Shown: piece after piece, positions 10,059-18,334 of the stretch
How the letters are laid out: every line of letters starts with the position of its first letter
How positions within the stretch are numbered: the first letter of the stretch is position 1
Origin: Lentzea xinjiangensis
GTDB taxonomy: Bacteria; Actinomycetota; Actinomycetes; Mycobacteriales; Pseudonocardiaceae
Direction: 5' to 3'
Assembly: GCF_900110955.1 (NCBI RefSeq)
Contig: NZ_FOFR01000012.1
Span: 62,001 to 126,000, forward strand
Length of the DNA stretch: 64,000 bases
Program-made: the position numbers and the translations under genes
Notes under the pieces: generated by a model
The model's input: only the letters and a program-made list of their open reading frames with translations
Databases searched by the model: none
What the model was told of the DNA's origin: nothing

Positions 10059-11004
10059 CCCGGCACCCAACCCGCACGCCACCGCGGAAGAGGTCGAGGC
10101 GGCCTACAAGGACGCCAAGCTCGCGAACGTCCTCTACCACGACTGGGAAGCGGGCACGTACGACGAGAAGTGGTCGATCTCCTACGACGACCGCTGCATC
10201 ACCTACGCCGTCGACCGCTTCCGCGCCGCCGCAGGTGACACCGGCCCGTACGAGCACGCGCTGGAGCTGGGCTGCGGCACGGGCTTCTTCCTGCTGAACC
10301 TCATGCAGGGCGACGTGATCAAGAAGGGCTCGGTCACCGACCTCTCGCCCGGCATGGTCGAGGTCGCGCTGCGCAACGCCGAGCACCTGGGGCTCGACGT
10401 GGACGGCCGGGTCGCCGACGCCGAGCGGATCCCGTACGACGACAACACGTTCGACCTCGTCGTCGGCCACGCCGTGCTGCACCACATCCCGGACGTGGAA
10501 GCGGCGATGCGCGAGGTGCTGCGCGTGCTGAAGCCGGGCGGCAGGTTCGTGTTCGCGGGCGACCCGACGAACATCGGCAACTTCTACGCCCGCAAGCTCG
10601 GCCAGGCGACGTGGTGGCTGACCACCAACATCACCAAGGCCGTGCCCGCGCTGGGCGGGTGGCGCCGTCCGCAGGAGGAGCTCGACGAGTCCTCGCGCGC
10701 GGCCGCGCTGGAGGCCGTGGTCGACCTGCACACGTTCGACCCGGACCAGCTCGAGGCCACGGCTCGCCGGGCGGGCGCGGTGGCCGTCCGCGCGGTGACC
10801 GACGAGCTGTCCGCCGCGCTGTTCGGCTGGCCGGTGCGCACGTTCGAGGCCGCCGTGCCGCGGGAGAAGCTGGGCTTCGGCTGGGCGATGTTCGCCTACC
10901 GCACCTGGCAGAACCTCTCATGGGTGGACCAGAACGTGCTGTCGAAGGTCCTGCCGCGCGAGGTCTTCTACAACGTGTCGATCACCGGCGAGAAGTCTTC
11001 CTGA
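10048..11004 (+). CDS. Class I SAM-dependent methyltransferase
   Basis: The product is a 318-residue Rossmann-fold methyltransferase. Motif I (ALELGCGTGFF) is at about residue 72, followed by SVTDLSPGM, then FDLVVGHAVLHHI and LRVLKPGGRFVFAG. The GTG start lies inside the preceding hydratase gene. A C-terminal extension of about 120 residues, rich in Trp and aromatic residues, may form the substrate site. The order hydratase, methyltransferase, THUMP-like methyltransferase is the same as recalled for mycobacterial Rv3039c-Rv3037c. The substrate is unknown; a lipid or polysaccharide acceptor is only inferred from the wider neighbourhood. Confidence 0.85.
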   Translation: MATDPAPNPHATAEEVEAAYKDAKLANVLYHDWEAGTYDEKWSISYDDRCITYAVDRFRAAAGDTGPYEHALELGCGTGFFLLNLMQGDVIKKGSVTDLSPGMVEVALRNAEHLGLDVDGRVADAERIPYDDNTFDLVVGHAVLHHIPDVEAAMREVLRVLKPGGRFVFAGDPTNIGNFYARKLGQATWWLTTNITKAVPALGGWRRPQEELDESSRAAALEAVVDLHTFDPDQLEATARRAGAVAVRAVTDELSAALFGWPVRTFEAAVPREKLGFGWAMFAYRTWQNLSWVDQNVLSKVLPREVFYNVSITGEKSS

Positions 11005-11008
11005 TCCG

Positions 11009-12166
11009 GTGTACGCGTTCACCTCGGACGACGTGGCGTTCCTGCGGTCCGCCGCCGGAGCCGCCGCGCTGGCCGAGGTGGACGCGTTGCCGTTCTCCGA
11101 CGCCTCCCGCCTGCACGACGTCGGGGTGGCCCGCAAGCTGCTCGGGCCGTCTTCCGCCCCGGTCGTGGAAACGGTGCTGCTGCGGCGCCGTGCGGCGGCC
11201 AAGCTGGACTCCGCCGGGTCGTGGCTCTTCACCGACGACGCCCTGCAGCAGGCCACCGCGTCCGCGATCGCCCGCCACCGCGCCGCGCGGTTCGCCGGTC
11301 GCGACGTCCACGACGTCACCTGCTCCATCGGCGCGGACCTGCACGCCCTGAGCGCGGTCGCCGCCCGGTGCGTCGGTTCCGACCTCGACCCGGTGCGGCT
11401 CGCCATGGCGCGCAACAACGTTCCTGGTCAGCTCGTCGTCAGGGCCGATGCGCTGCGCCCGGTGTCGCGGGGGACGGCCGTCACCGCCGACCCCGCTCGT
11501 CGTGACTCCTCCGGCCGCCGGAAGTGGCACCCCGCGGACTTCGTGCCGCCGCTCGACTCGCTGGCCGAGGTCTACGCGGATGTCGACCTCGCGGTGAAGT
11601 GCGCTCCCGGCATCGACTTCGCCGTCGCGCCGTGGGCGGACGAGATCGAGGTCGTGTCCCTGGACGGCGCGGTCCGCGAGGCCTGCCTGTGGACGCGGGG
11701 GCTGGCCACCGCGGGGGTGTCGCGCCGCGCCTCGGTGCTGTCGGGCTCCGGCTCGTGGACCCTGACGGACGCGGAACCCGACGACTGCCCCGTCGCCGCG
11801 CCCGGCGAGTGGATCGTCGACCCGGACGGCGCGGTCGTGCGCGCCGGTCTGGTGCGGCACTACGCGGCCCGGCACGGCCTGTGGCAGCTCGACGAACGCA
11901 TCGCGTACTTGAGCGGCTCCACGCCTCCGCCCGGCATCCGGGCGTTCCGCGTGCTCGAGCACGGCCACTACGCGGAGAAGGCCCTGAGGGCGCTGCTCAA
12001 GACCCGTGGCGTCGGCCGGCTGGAGATCCTGGTGCGTGGCCTGGACGTCGACCCGAACACGTTGCGCAAACGCCTCAAGCTCTCCGGTCCCGGTGATGCC
12101 ACGGTCGTGCTCACGCGCGTCGGCTCACGGCCGGTCTTCCTGCTGTGCCAGGCTGAGCGCACCTAG
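11009..12166 (+). CDS. SAM-dependent methyltransferase with THUMP-like C-terminal domain
   Basis: The 385-residue product starts four bases after the preceding methyltransferase gene, so it is probably in the same operon. A Rossmann core is seen in VHDVTCSIGADLHALS and VGSDLDPVRLAMARNN at about residues 100-135. An ADPARR element at about 155 resembles the motif IV region of RNA/N-methyltransferases. The C-terminal stretch of about 80 residues (from RAFRVLEHGHYAEKALRALL, with RLEILVRGLDVDPNTLRKRL) resembles the THUMP-like domain annotated in this actinobacterial family. The usual neighbour in mycobacteria is recalled as Rv3037c. RNA methylation is the simplest guess, but a role in methylated polysaccharide synthesis has been suggested for this neighbourhood. 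Its 3' end overlaps the convergent TetR gene by 42 bases. Confidence 0.8.
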   Translation: MYAFTSDDVAFLRSAAGAAALAEVDALPFSDASRLHDVGVARKLLGPSSAPVVETVLLRRRAAAKLDSAGSWLFTDDALQQATASAIARHRAARFAGRDVHDVTCSIGADLHALSAVAARCVGSDLDPVRLAMARNNVPGQLVVRADALRPVSRGTAVTADPARRDSSGRRKWHPADFVPPLDSLAEVYADVDLAVKCAPGIDFAVAPWADEIEVVSLDGAVREACLWTRGLATAGVSRRASVLSGSGSWTLTDAEPDDCPVAAPGEWIVDPDGAVVRAGLVRHYAARHGLWQLDERIAYLSGSTPPPGIRAFRVLEHGHYAEKALRALLKTRGVGRLEILVRGLDVDPNTLRKRLKLSGPGDATVVLTRVGSRPVFLLCQAERT

Positions 12167-12712
12167 CACCAGGTCGAGCCGGGCCTCGTGGTGGTCAGGC
12201 CGCAGCCTCTTGCCGTGCGTGAGCGTGGCGATGCCGTGCAGCGCGCTCCAGAACACCTCGGTCAGCGTTTCCGGATCCCGGTCTCCCGCGACGGGTTCGA
12301 CCGCCGCGAGCAGCTCGCCGAACGCGTCGGCCAGCTCCTGCGGCGCCTCTGGTGTGCCGAACGGGATGTCGACCTGCTGCACGAACATCGCGTCGTAGAG
12401 GGCAGGCCTGTCCCGCGCGAACTCGAGGTAGGTCTCCGCCGCGGCCCGCAGCCGCGACCTGCCCCGGATGGCGCGGGCCTTCCTGAGCTGCCGGGCCAGT
12501 TCTCCCGCCCCCTGCACCGCCACCGCGCGCACGATCGCGTCCTTGCCCTTGAAGTGGCTGTAGAGCACCGGCTGGCTGTACTCGACCTTCTCCGCGAGCC
12601 GCCGGGTGGTGACCGCGTCCCAGCCTTCCTCCTCGGCCAGTTCGCGAGCAGCGTCGATGATCAACTGATGGCGTTCCGCGCGTTCGCGTTCACGCCGGTT
12701 CTGGATGCTCAC
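12125..12712 (-). CDS. TetR family transcriptional regulator
   Basis: This 195-residue repressor-type protein has an N-terminal helix-turn-helix at about residues 28-60 (VTTRRLAEKVEYSQPVLYSH, then FKGKDAIV). The C-terminal ligand domain is of the type that follows with RAAAETYLEFARDRPALYDAMF. The GTG start at 12712 lies next to two copies of a palindromic site in the 91-base region shared with the divergent membrane gene at 12804. It therefore most likely controls itself and that gene. The inducing ligand cannot be told from sequence. Confidence 0.92.
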   Translation of the reverse strand: MSIQNRRERERAERHQLIIDAARELAEEEGWDAVTTRRLAEKVEYSQPVLYSHFKGKDAIVRAVAVQGAGELARQLRKARAIRGRSRLRAAAETYLEFARDRPALYDAMFVQQVDIPFGTPEAPQELADAFGELLAAVEPVAGDRDPETLTEVFWSALHGIATLTHGKRLRPDHHEARLDLVLGALSLAQQEDRP

Positions 12713-12720
12713 CCGCTGAA

Positions 12721-12735
12721 TCTAGCACTGCTAGA
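12721..12735. promoter_or_regulatory. Probable TetR operator, copy 1
   Basis: This is a perfect 7-bp inverted repeat, TCTAGCA-C-TGCTAGA, eight bases upstream of the TetR start codon. The second copy at 12773-12785 shares the CTAGC/GCTAG arms. AT-rich palindromes like these stand out in this base composition. Confidence 0.65.
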
Positions 12736-12772
12736 CATTCGAGCACCGATCCTGTTAGCGTCGCTCCTGTCG

Positions 12773-12785
12773 CTAGCAACGCTAG
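12773..12785. promoter_or_regulatory. Probable TetR operator, copy 2
   Basis: The sequence CTAGC-AAC-GCTAG has the same arms as the site at 12721-12735 and lies 18 bases before the start of the small membrane gene at 12804. Binding there would cover the promoter or transcript start of that gene. The two centres are about 51 bases apart. Confidence 0.6.
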
Positions 12786-12803
12786 ATAGGTGTGGAGGGT
12801 GTC

Positions 12804-13193
12804 ATGCGGTTCACCACGGTCATGGCCTGGCTCGTCGTGCTGGCGGGGTTCTACTTCGGGATGGGTTACCTGCTCAACGGGGACGGGGCGGCAGCCGGGT
12901 TCGGGATCGTCGACCCGGACGGCTACTACGTCGTGAAGGGGGTGCGAGACCTCGCGTACGCGCTGACAGCGCTGATCCTGCTGGTGATGGGCCATCGGAG
13001 GGCGCTGGGCTGGGTGGTCTTAGCGGATTCGATCATCCCGATCGGCGACTGCATCGCCGTGATCACGCACGGCGGAACGGTGGGCTACGCGCTCGCGGTG
13101 CACGGCTCCGCGGCCGTGCTGGTGCTGCTCACGGCTGCGCTGCTGCTCCGGGAGACAGCGCCCGCACAGCCCCGGCCAGCGCCGGGTCGGTGA
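12804..13193 (+). CDS. Small four-helix membrane protein (DUF4267-like)
   Basis: The 129-residue product has four hydrophobic segments: about 5-22, 45-62, 65-85 and 95-115. The pattern GVRDLAYALTALILLVMGHR followed by DSIIPIGDCIAVITHGG is characteristic of DUF4267 membrane proteins, judged from memory. I chose ATG 12804 because a GGAGGG lies just upstream; an in-frame GTG at 12792 is less likely. It is the probable target of the divergent TetR regulator, a common arrangement for this family. No transport or enzyme function is known to me. Its end overlaps the convergent nucleotidyltransferase gene by 65 bases. Confidence 0.8.
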   Translation: MRFTTVMAWLVVLAGFYFGMGYLLNGDGAAAGFGIVDPDGYYVVKGVRDLAYALTALILLVMGHRRALGWVVLADSIIPIGDCIAVITHGGTVGYALAVHGSAAVLVLLTAALLLRETAPAQPRPAPGR

Positions 13194-13854
13194 TCTCGGC
13201 GAGCAGCAGCCCGGTCAGCACGTGGAACGCCCGCCGCAGTTCGTCGAGGTCCGTGGACCGCGCGACCGTCCCGGCGAACGCGTCGGCGTCGCGCAGGTCG
13301 TCCAGTCCCCGCCCCTGCACGGCGTTGACGCCCTCGGCGAGGCAGCGCAACGACATCACGTGGTCGCGCATCCCGTTGATCATGTAGAGCGCCTGCCACC
13401 CCCGGCCGCGCGCGAGAGAAGACCGCGCGTGCAGTGCGTACAGCCAGGCGAGCCCGATGAGCTCGTCGCGGCCGGGCTGGCCGGCCTGCGGCAGCTCGTT
13501 GGCCTCGCCGAAGAGCAGCTTGAACGTCGGCCCGGTCGCGCCGAACTCCGCCGCGGGCCAGAAGGCGATGTCCACCTGCAGCGTCGAGCGCATCAGGAAA
13601 ACCCGGAAGAGGACCGCGCCGCGCCGCACGTCGACGTGGCTGACGGCATCGCACGCGTACATGAGGTCGGTCCAGTCGGCGACCACGGCGTCCATCTCGC
13701 GGTCGACCGACAGCGCGAAGTCGATGTCCGACCAGCGGTCCTCCGCGCCCACGGCGGCCGAACCGGTCAACGCCGCCGCGACCACGCGCGGGTCGACCTC
13801 GGCGGCGTCGACGAGGTCTTGGCGCAACCGGTTGCGCTCGGAGACGGTGAACAC
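13129..13854 (-). CDS. Nucleotidyltransferase-domain protein (antibiotic adenylyltransferase-like fold)
   Basis: The 241-residue product has the polymerase-beta-type nucleotidyltransferase signature GSAAVG followed by DRWSDIDFAL at about residues 31-48, with the paired metal-binding aspartates of DID. A third acidic residue is available in LQVDIAF at about residue 94. The C-terminal half is helical, as in kanamycin-type and streptomycin-type adenylyltransferases. The substrate is unknown, and the similarity to resistance enzymes is at fold level only. Its 3' end overlaps the convergent membrane gene by 65 bases. A hairpin separates it from the upstream mannosidase gene, so it probably has its own promoter. 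Confidence 0.8.
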   Translation of the reverse strand: MFTVSERNRLRQDLVDAAEVDPRVVAAALTGSAAVGAEDRWSDIDFALSVDREMDAVVADWTDLMYACDAVSHVDVRRGAVLFRVFLMRSTLQVDIAFWPAAEFGATGPTFKLLFGEANELPQAGQPGRDELIGLAWLYALHARSSLARGRGWQALYMINGMRDHVMSLRCLAEGVNAVQGRGLDDLRDADAFAGTVARSTDLDELRRAFHVLTGLLLAEITDPALAGAVRALSPGAAAQP

Positions 13855-13885
13855 GGGTTCAACCCTATTCGCAGGGTTCGCGGGG

Positions 13886-13915
13886 TGGTCTCCGCCGGTG
13901 CGACGGCGGAGACCA
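13886..13915 (-). terminator. Terminator after the GH92 gene
   Basis: A perfect 12-bp stem (13886-13897 with 13904-13915, core TGGTCTCCGCCG) with a 6-base loop begins 11 bases past the stop of the minus-strand GH92 gene. Confidence 0.75.
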
Positions 13916-13926
13916 GCCCGCGCGGA

Positions 13927-16900
13927 CTAGCCGAGCGCCACCGCGAAGACGTGCATGTTCACGTCGTCGGGCAGCGTCACGCTCGCGAGCGCCTTGCCTT
14001 CCGGCGCCACGTACGCCTTCGTCGCGAAGATGTGCGTCGCGACCTTCTCGTTGCCGCCGCCGAGCTGGTTGCGGTACGGCGTGGCGGCGACGACCACGTT
14101 GCCGTAGCTCGGCGTCTGCCCACCGCCGCCGAGCGTCCAGTCGCTGAAGCCGATCTCCACCGACGCCGTGCTGCCGTCCGTGAACGTCACGGTGGCGGCC
14201 TTCGCGCGGGCCCCGTTGGCCGCCGACCCGAGGAAGGCGAGGCGGGTCCCGGACAGCGACAGCGTCTGCTTCGCCGCGGTCGCGTTGTCGGGCCTGCCGG
14301 GAGGCGACGACGGCCAGGTGAACGTCAGGCCGTCGACGGTGCCGGTGCCACCGGGTGCCAGACCGGCCGTGGCGAGCGCCTCGCGCGAGTAGCTGTACCC
14401 GCCGCCGTCGAAGTCGCCCTCCCCGGTGGCGTCGGCCGAGGCGCCGACGTTGTTCACGGCGGCGAGCATGCTGCCCGCCGGCGCGACCTTCACCGTCTGC
14501 GGCAGCACCACCGGCTTGGCGGCGCCCTCGACCGTCACCGTGACGGTGAAGTCGTAGAAGCCCTGTGCCGTGCCGGCGTCGGCCGAGATGGTGAACTCCG
14601 ACGGCACGGCGCCGGTGGTGGGCTCGAACCGGAGCGCCTCCGGACCGGTGATCGTGTACGTCGCCTTCGGGTCGCCGTCGTACAGCTTGACCGCGTTCAC
14701 CTTCGCCGTCACGGACTTGCCGGGTTCCACCACGAGCTGGCGCGGCTCGACGGTGAGGTAGTACGGCTGGTCGTGCTTGATCGGCTGCTCACCCTCGCGG
14801 AACGACGGCGGCGCGTCGGAGGCGCCGGTGCCCCAGGAGGAGGGCGTCTTGCCGAGCACGAAGTCCAGCTTGCCGCCGCGCTCGACGAACGACTCGGGCA
14901 GCCACGTCTTCGAGGACGAGCGGCCGTTGACCTTCAGCGACTGCACGTACTTCGTGGCCGTGCCCGCCTGGGGCGCGGTGATCGTGATGTCCTTGCCGCC
15001 ACCCCGGTTGATCTTCACCGACGTGAACAGCGGGCTGCTCAGCACCAGCTCGGCGCGCGAGGGCACCTGCGGGTAGATGCCCATCGAGGTGAAGACGAAC
15101 CACGACGACATCGCGCCGAGGTCGTCGTTGCCGGGAATGCCGCCGGGGGCGTTCTTCCACAGCGTGGTGATCGTCTCGCGCAGCGTCTCCTGCGTCTTGG
15201 CCGGCTGGCCGGTGTAGTTGTAGAGCCACGGCACGTTCACCGACGGCTCGTTGTCCAGTTCGGACTTCGACCCGCCGTGCCCGGTCAGCGCCCAGCCGCC
15301 GTTCTCGTCGTGGAAGAAGTCGTCCAGCCGCTTGGTGGCGCGCTCCTTGCCGCCCAGCGACTCCACGAGCCCGGCGACGTTGTGCGTGACCATCCAGGTG
15401 TACTGGGCGCTGCTGCCCTCGACGAACCCGTTGCCGGTGTCCGGGGTGAAGTCCTTGACCCACGTGCCGTCGGCGTTGCGGTTGCGGATGTAGCCGCCGG
15501 TGCTGTGCGCGACCGGGTCGAAGTTGTTCTGCCACCACTGCGCGCGCTCGGCGAACGTCCTGGCGGTCTTCCGGTCACCGGTGCGCTCGGCGAGCTGGCT
15601 GATCGCGAAGTCCGCCGCGGAGATCTCCAGGGTCTCCGCCGCGCCACCCCAGGCGTTCGACACCGACGGCATGTACCGGTGCTTCAGGTACTTGTCGAGC
15701 GACGGCCGCTGGCCGACCGACATGACGGCCCAGCCCTCCTTGCTCAGGTCCAGCGCCGTCGGCACGGTCGCGGCCTTCACCAGCGACTTCAGCGACGACC
15801 TGACGTCGTACCCGGTGCCGCCGAACGCCGAGATGGCCGCCAGCGCGATGGGCGCCGGGTCGCCGTTCATGACGTGCGTGCCGCCGTTGTTGTGCGACCA
15901 GCGGTCCCAGACGCCGTTGTTCTGGTTGGCCTGGTTGAGCAGCGACTGCGCGATGTCCGACCCGATCTGCGGCTCCAGCAGCGTCACGAGCTGGAGCTGC
16001 GAGCGGTAGACGTCCCAGCCGGAGAAGGTGCCGTACTGCGCTTTCTGCCGGCTCCTGTCGATCCGGTGCACCTTGCCGTCGAACCCGGCGTACTCGCCGT
16101 TGACGTCGCTGAAGAGGTTGGGGTGCAACAGGGAGTGGTACAGCGCGGTGTAGAACTTGGTCCGCTCGTCATCGGAGCCGCCGCCGACCTCGATGCGCTT
16201 GAGCTGCTTCTGCCACGCGATGTACGCGTTGTCGCGCATGTCCTCGATGGACTGGCCCTTGTTCTCCGCCAGGAGGTTCTGCTTGGCGTTGTCCAGGCTC
16301 ACGTAGGAGATGCCGACCTTGACGCCGACCTGCGAACCGGGCGCGAAGCCGAGGTAGGCGCCGGAACCCTTGCCCAGCACCGGCCAGCCATTCGTCCCGT
16401 ACGTCGTGCCGCCCTGGGAGCCGGTGCCGCCGGGCGTGACAACGTTGTCCTGGTACGTGCCGACCTCGGTGAAGTCCTGGTCGAACTCCGCCACGAAGTG
16501 CAGCGTGTAGTAGCTGCGGCGGCCGGCCTGGTTGATGTAGCCGCAGAAGTTGCCGGAGGTGACGCTGCCGGTGATCGTCCGCTTGTCCTTGTCGATCACG
16601 GTCCGCGCGTCGCTGGAACCGACCTGCGACTTGGACGTGTTGATCAGCACCGTCGCCGGCTTGCCGGCGGGGAAGCTGAAGCGCGCCGCGCCGGTGCGCT
16701 CGGTGGCGGACAGCTCGGCCTTCGCGCCCGACTTCAGCGTCACGTCGTAGCGGCCGGGCTTGGCCACCTCGTCCGCGTGCGCGAACTCGCTCGCGTAGAT
16801 CGCGTCCGTGGCGTCGGTGGTGGGGCTGCTCGTCACCGTGCCGACGTGCGGGAAGATCGGGATGTCACCGCTGCCGCCCGCACAGCCCGTGCCGGACATG

Positions 16901-17184
16901 TGGGTGAGGCTGAAACCGCGGATCTTCGTGGCGTCGTACCGGTACCCGCCGGGGGCCGCGGCGCGCAGGGTGTTGCCGCGCGAGGCCTCGGGGCTGAAGG
17001 AGAACATGCCGAACGGCACGACCGCGCCGGGGAAGGTGTTCCCGAGGTTGGTCGTGCCGATGAACGGGTTCACGTGCGCCGCGGGATCCGGCACCACCTG
17101 CACCTGGGGCTGAGCGGAGGCAGGGGCCACTCCGAACGTCATGGCCACCGCCACCGCAGCCGTCATGAGGACTCTTCGCTGCAT
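13927..17184 (-). CDS. Secreted GH92 family alpha-mannosidase
   Basis: This calcium-dependent exo-alpha-mannosidase type enzyme would trim mannose from extracellular glycans or yeast mannan. The 1,085-residue product has a signal peptide ending near ASAQ (residue 25). The GH92 region covers about residues 35-760, with HVNPFIGT near the start, GNGFVEGSSAQYTW and a HDENGGWALTGHGG segment. The late GNDDLGAMSSWFVFTSMGIY motif carries the acidic residues typical of the active site. A beta-sandwich follows (about 790-890), and then a C-terminal domain with an aromatic-rich surface that may bind carbohydrate. A hairpin ends the transcript. The mannose-releasing enzyme and the neighbouring nucleoside hydrolase are both minus-strand, but 58 bases apart and probably separate. 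Confidence 0.93.
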   Translation of the reverse strand: MQRRVLMTAAVAVAMTFGVAPASAQPQVQVVPDPAAHVNPFIGTTNLGNTFPGAVVPFGMFSFSPEASRGNTLRAAAPGGYRYDATKIRGFSLTHMSGTGCAGGSGDIPIFPHVGTVTSSPTTDATDAIYASEFAHADEVAKPGRYDVTLKSGAKAELSATERTGAARFSFPAGKPATVLINTSKSQVGSSDARTVIDKDKRTITGSVTSGNFCGYINQAGRRSYYTLHFVAEFDQDFTEVGTYQDNVVTPGGTGSQGGTTYGTNGWPVLGKGSGAYLGFAPGSQVGVKVGISYVSLDNAKQNLLAENKGQSIEDMRDNAYIAWQKQLKRIEVGGGSDDERTKFYTALYHSLLHPNLFSDVNGEYAGFDGKVHRIDRSRQKAQYGTFSGWDVYRSQLQLVTLLEPQIGSDIAQSLLNQANQNNGVWDRWSHNNGGTHVMNGDPAPIALAAISAFGGTGYDVRSSLKSLVKAATVPTALDLSKEGWAVMSVGQRPSLDKYLKHRYMPSVSNAWGGAAETLEISAADFAISQLAERTGDRKTARTFAERAQWWQNNFDPVAHSTGGYIRNRNADGTWVKDFTPDTGNGFVEGSSAQYTWMVTHNVAGLVESLGGKERATKRLDDFFHDENGGWALTGHGGSKSELDNEPSVNVPWLYNYTGQPAKTQETLRETITTLWKNAPGGIPGNDDLGAMSSWFVFTSMGIYPQVPSRAELVLSSPLFTSVKINRGGGKDITITAPQAGTATKYVQSLKVNGRSSSKTWLPESFVERGGKLDFVLGKTPSSWGTGASDAPPSFREGEQPIKHDQPYYLTVEPRQLVVEPGKSVTAKVNAVKLYDGDPKATYTITGPEALRFEPTTGAVPSEFTISADAGTAQGFYDFTVTVTVEGAAKPVVLPQTVKVAPAGSMLAAVNNVGASADATGEGDFDGGGYSYSREALATAGLAPGGTGTVDGLTFTWPSSPPGRPDNATAAKQTLSLSGTRLAFLGSAANGARAKAATVTFTDGSTASVEIGFSDWTLGGGGQTPSYGNVVVAATPYRNQLGGGNEKVATHIFATKAYVAPEGKALASVTLPDDVNMHVFAVALG

Positions 17185-17242
17185 GGTCGCGGACCCTACT
17201 TTCCGTGCCTGCCCAACCCCAGAGAGCGACGCGAAGTTGTCG

Positions 17243-18076
17243 TCAAACGGACAAGCGCTGCTCCATGAAGGCCCGCAACGCGGGCCAATCGGTGTCCTCC
17301 GCGACCTCGACCTGGTGGTTTCCCGCGACGAACGCGCCCTCGTCGTCGACGTCGAGGCTGTGGACCTTCGTGCGGAGCGTGCCGGGCAGAATCGCCTCGG
17401 CCACCGCGACCGCGTCGTGGACGTAGATGCCGGTGTTCTCGGACCGGTTGCTCAGGTACGCCCGGTAGGTGCCGGTGAGGTTGCTGAGCACCGGGTCGAC
17501 CCTGGCGAGGAACTCGGTGTCGGCGATGCACCGGTGCGTGAGGTTGAGCGGCACGACGATCGGCTTGGCCTCGCGGACGACCGTCCGCGCGGCCTCCGGG
17601 TCGCTCCAGAAGTTGTACTCGGCCCGCTCGGTCGTGTTGCCGAGCCCGAGCCCGCCGCCCATGACGATCAGCCGTTCGAACCGGACGCCGGACTCCAGGG
17701 CCTCGGCGATGTTGGTGAGGGGCCCGATGGCGACGACCGTGGTGTCCTCGGTGACCGTGTCCGCGAGGAACGCGAGCGCGGTCCTGTGGTCCAGCCTGTC
17801 GTTCTCCGGCAACGTGAGCGCCTGCCCGCCGAGCCCGTCCTCGCCGTGCACGTCACCGGCCCGGCCAGGCCCCTCGGCGCCCTTCGCGACGGGCACGTCC
17901 ACGCGCCCGAGGTGCGCGAGCAGCCGCTGGGCGTTGCGGGTGGTGAGGTCGAGCGCGACGTTGCCGAACACCGTGGTGAGACCGACGAGGTCCACCTCGG
18001 GACTGCGGGCCGCGAGCGCGATGGCGAACGCGTCGTCCACGCCGGGGTCGGTGTCGATGATGAGCCTGTGAGCCAT
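17243..18076 (-). CDS. Nucleoside hydrolase (inosine/uridine-preferring family)
   Basis: This enzyme cleaves the N-glycosidic bond of ribonucleosides in purine/pyrimidine salvage. The 277-residue product begins with the calcium-binding DTDPGVDDAFAI signature at about residues 8-19. It also has the TTVFGNVAL segment, VVAIGPLTNIAEAL, VMGGGLGLGNTTERAEYNFWSD and a late HDAVAVAEA, all expected in this family. ATG 18076 is the natural start; the frame stays open to 19291 without coding features. The product appears complete and cytoplasmic. Substrate preference cannot be predicted. Confidence 0.93.
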   Translation of the reverse strand: MAHRLIIDTDPGVDDAFAIALAARSPEVDLVGLTTVFGNVALDLTTRNAQRLLAHLGRVDVPVAKGAEGPGRAGDVHGEDGLGGQALTLPENDRLDHRTALAFLADTVTEDTTVVAIGPLTNIAEALESGVRFERLIVMGGGLGLGNTTERAEYNFWSDPEAARTVVREAKPIVVPLNLTHRCIADTEFLARVDPVLSNLTGTYRAYLSNRSENTGIYVHDAVAVAEAILPGTLRTKVHSLDVDDEGAFVAGNHQVEVAEDTDWPALRAFMEQRLSV

Positions 18077-18334
18077 GCGCCCAGGGTGCCTCAGGCCCGG
18101 CCACCCCGGTGACCGGCCCGTGCGCTGACGGATCAGCGGGTCCCGGACTCCATCGAGCGTAATTCCCGTCTTCGTGGCCCTTTGACGGCCTGGACGATCG
18201 ATAAACAATGCTGGACGCACCGTTATGGATTGTGTGCCCGGCGACGGGAAAGATGGGTGTCCAGCTCCTGGTGGGAATCGCCGGGTGTGAGAAACCTGCT
18301 CATGGGTGAATTGACGCGAGGAGTGAAGAGGCGG

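Noticed and set aside
13222..17268. Open frame of 1,348 codons on the plus strand across the GH92 gene
   Set aside because: Antisense to the GH92 mannosidase, whose domain motifs are intact. The product is Arg/His/Val-rich without any recognisable domain.
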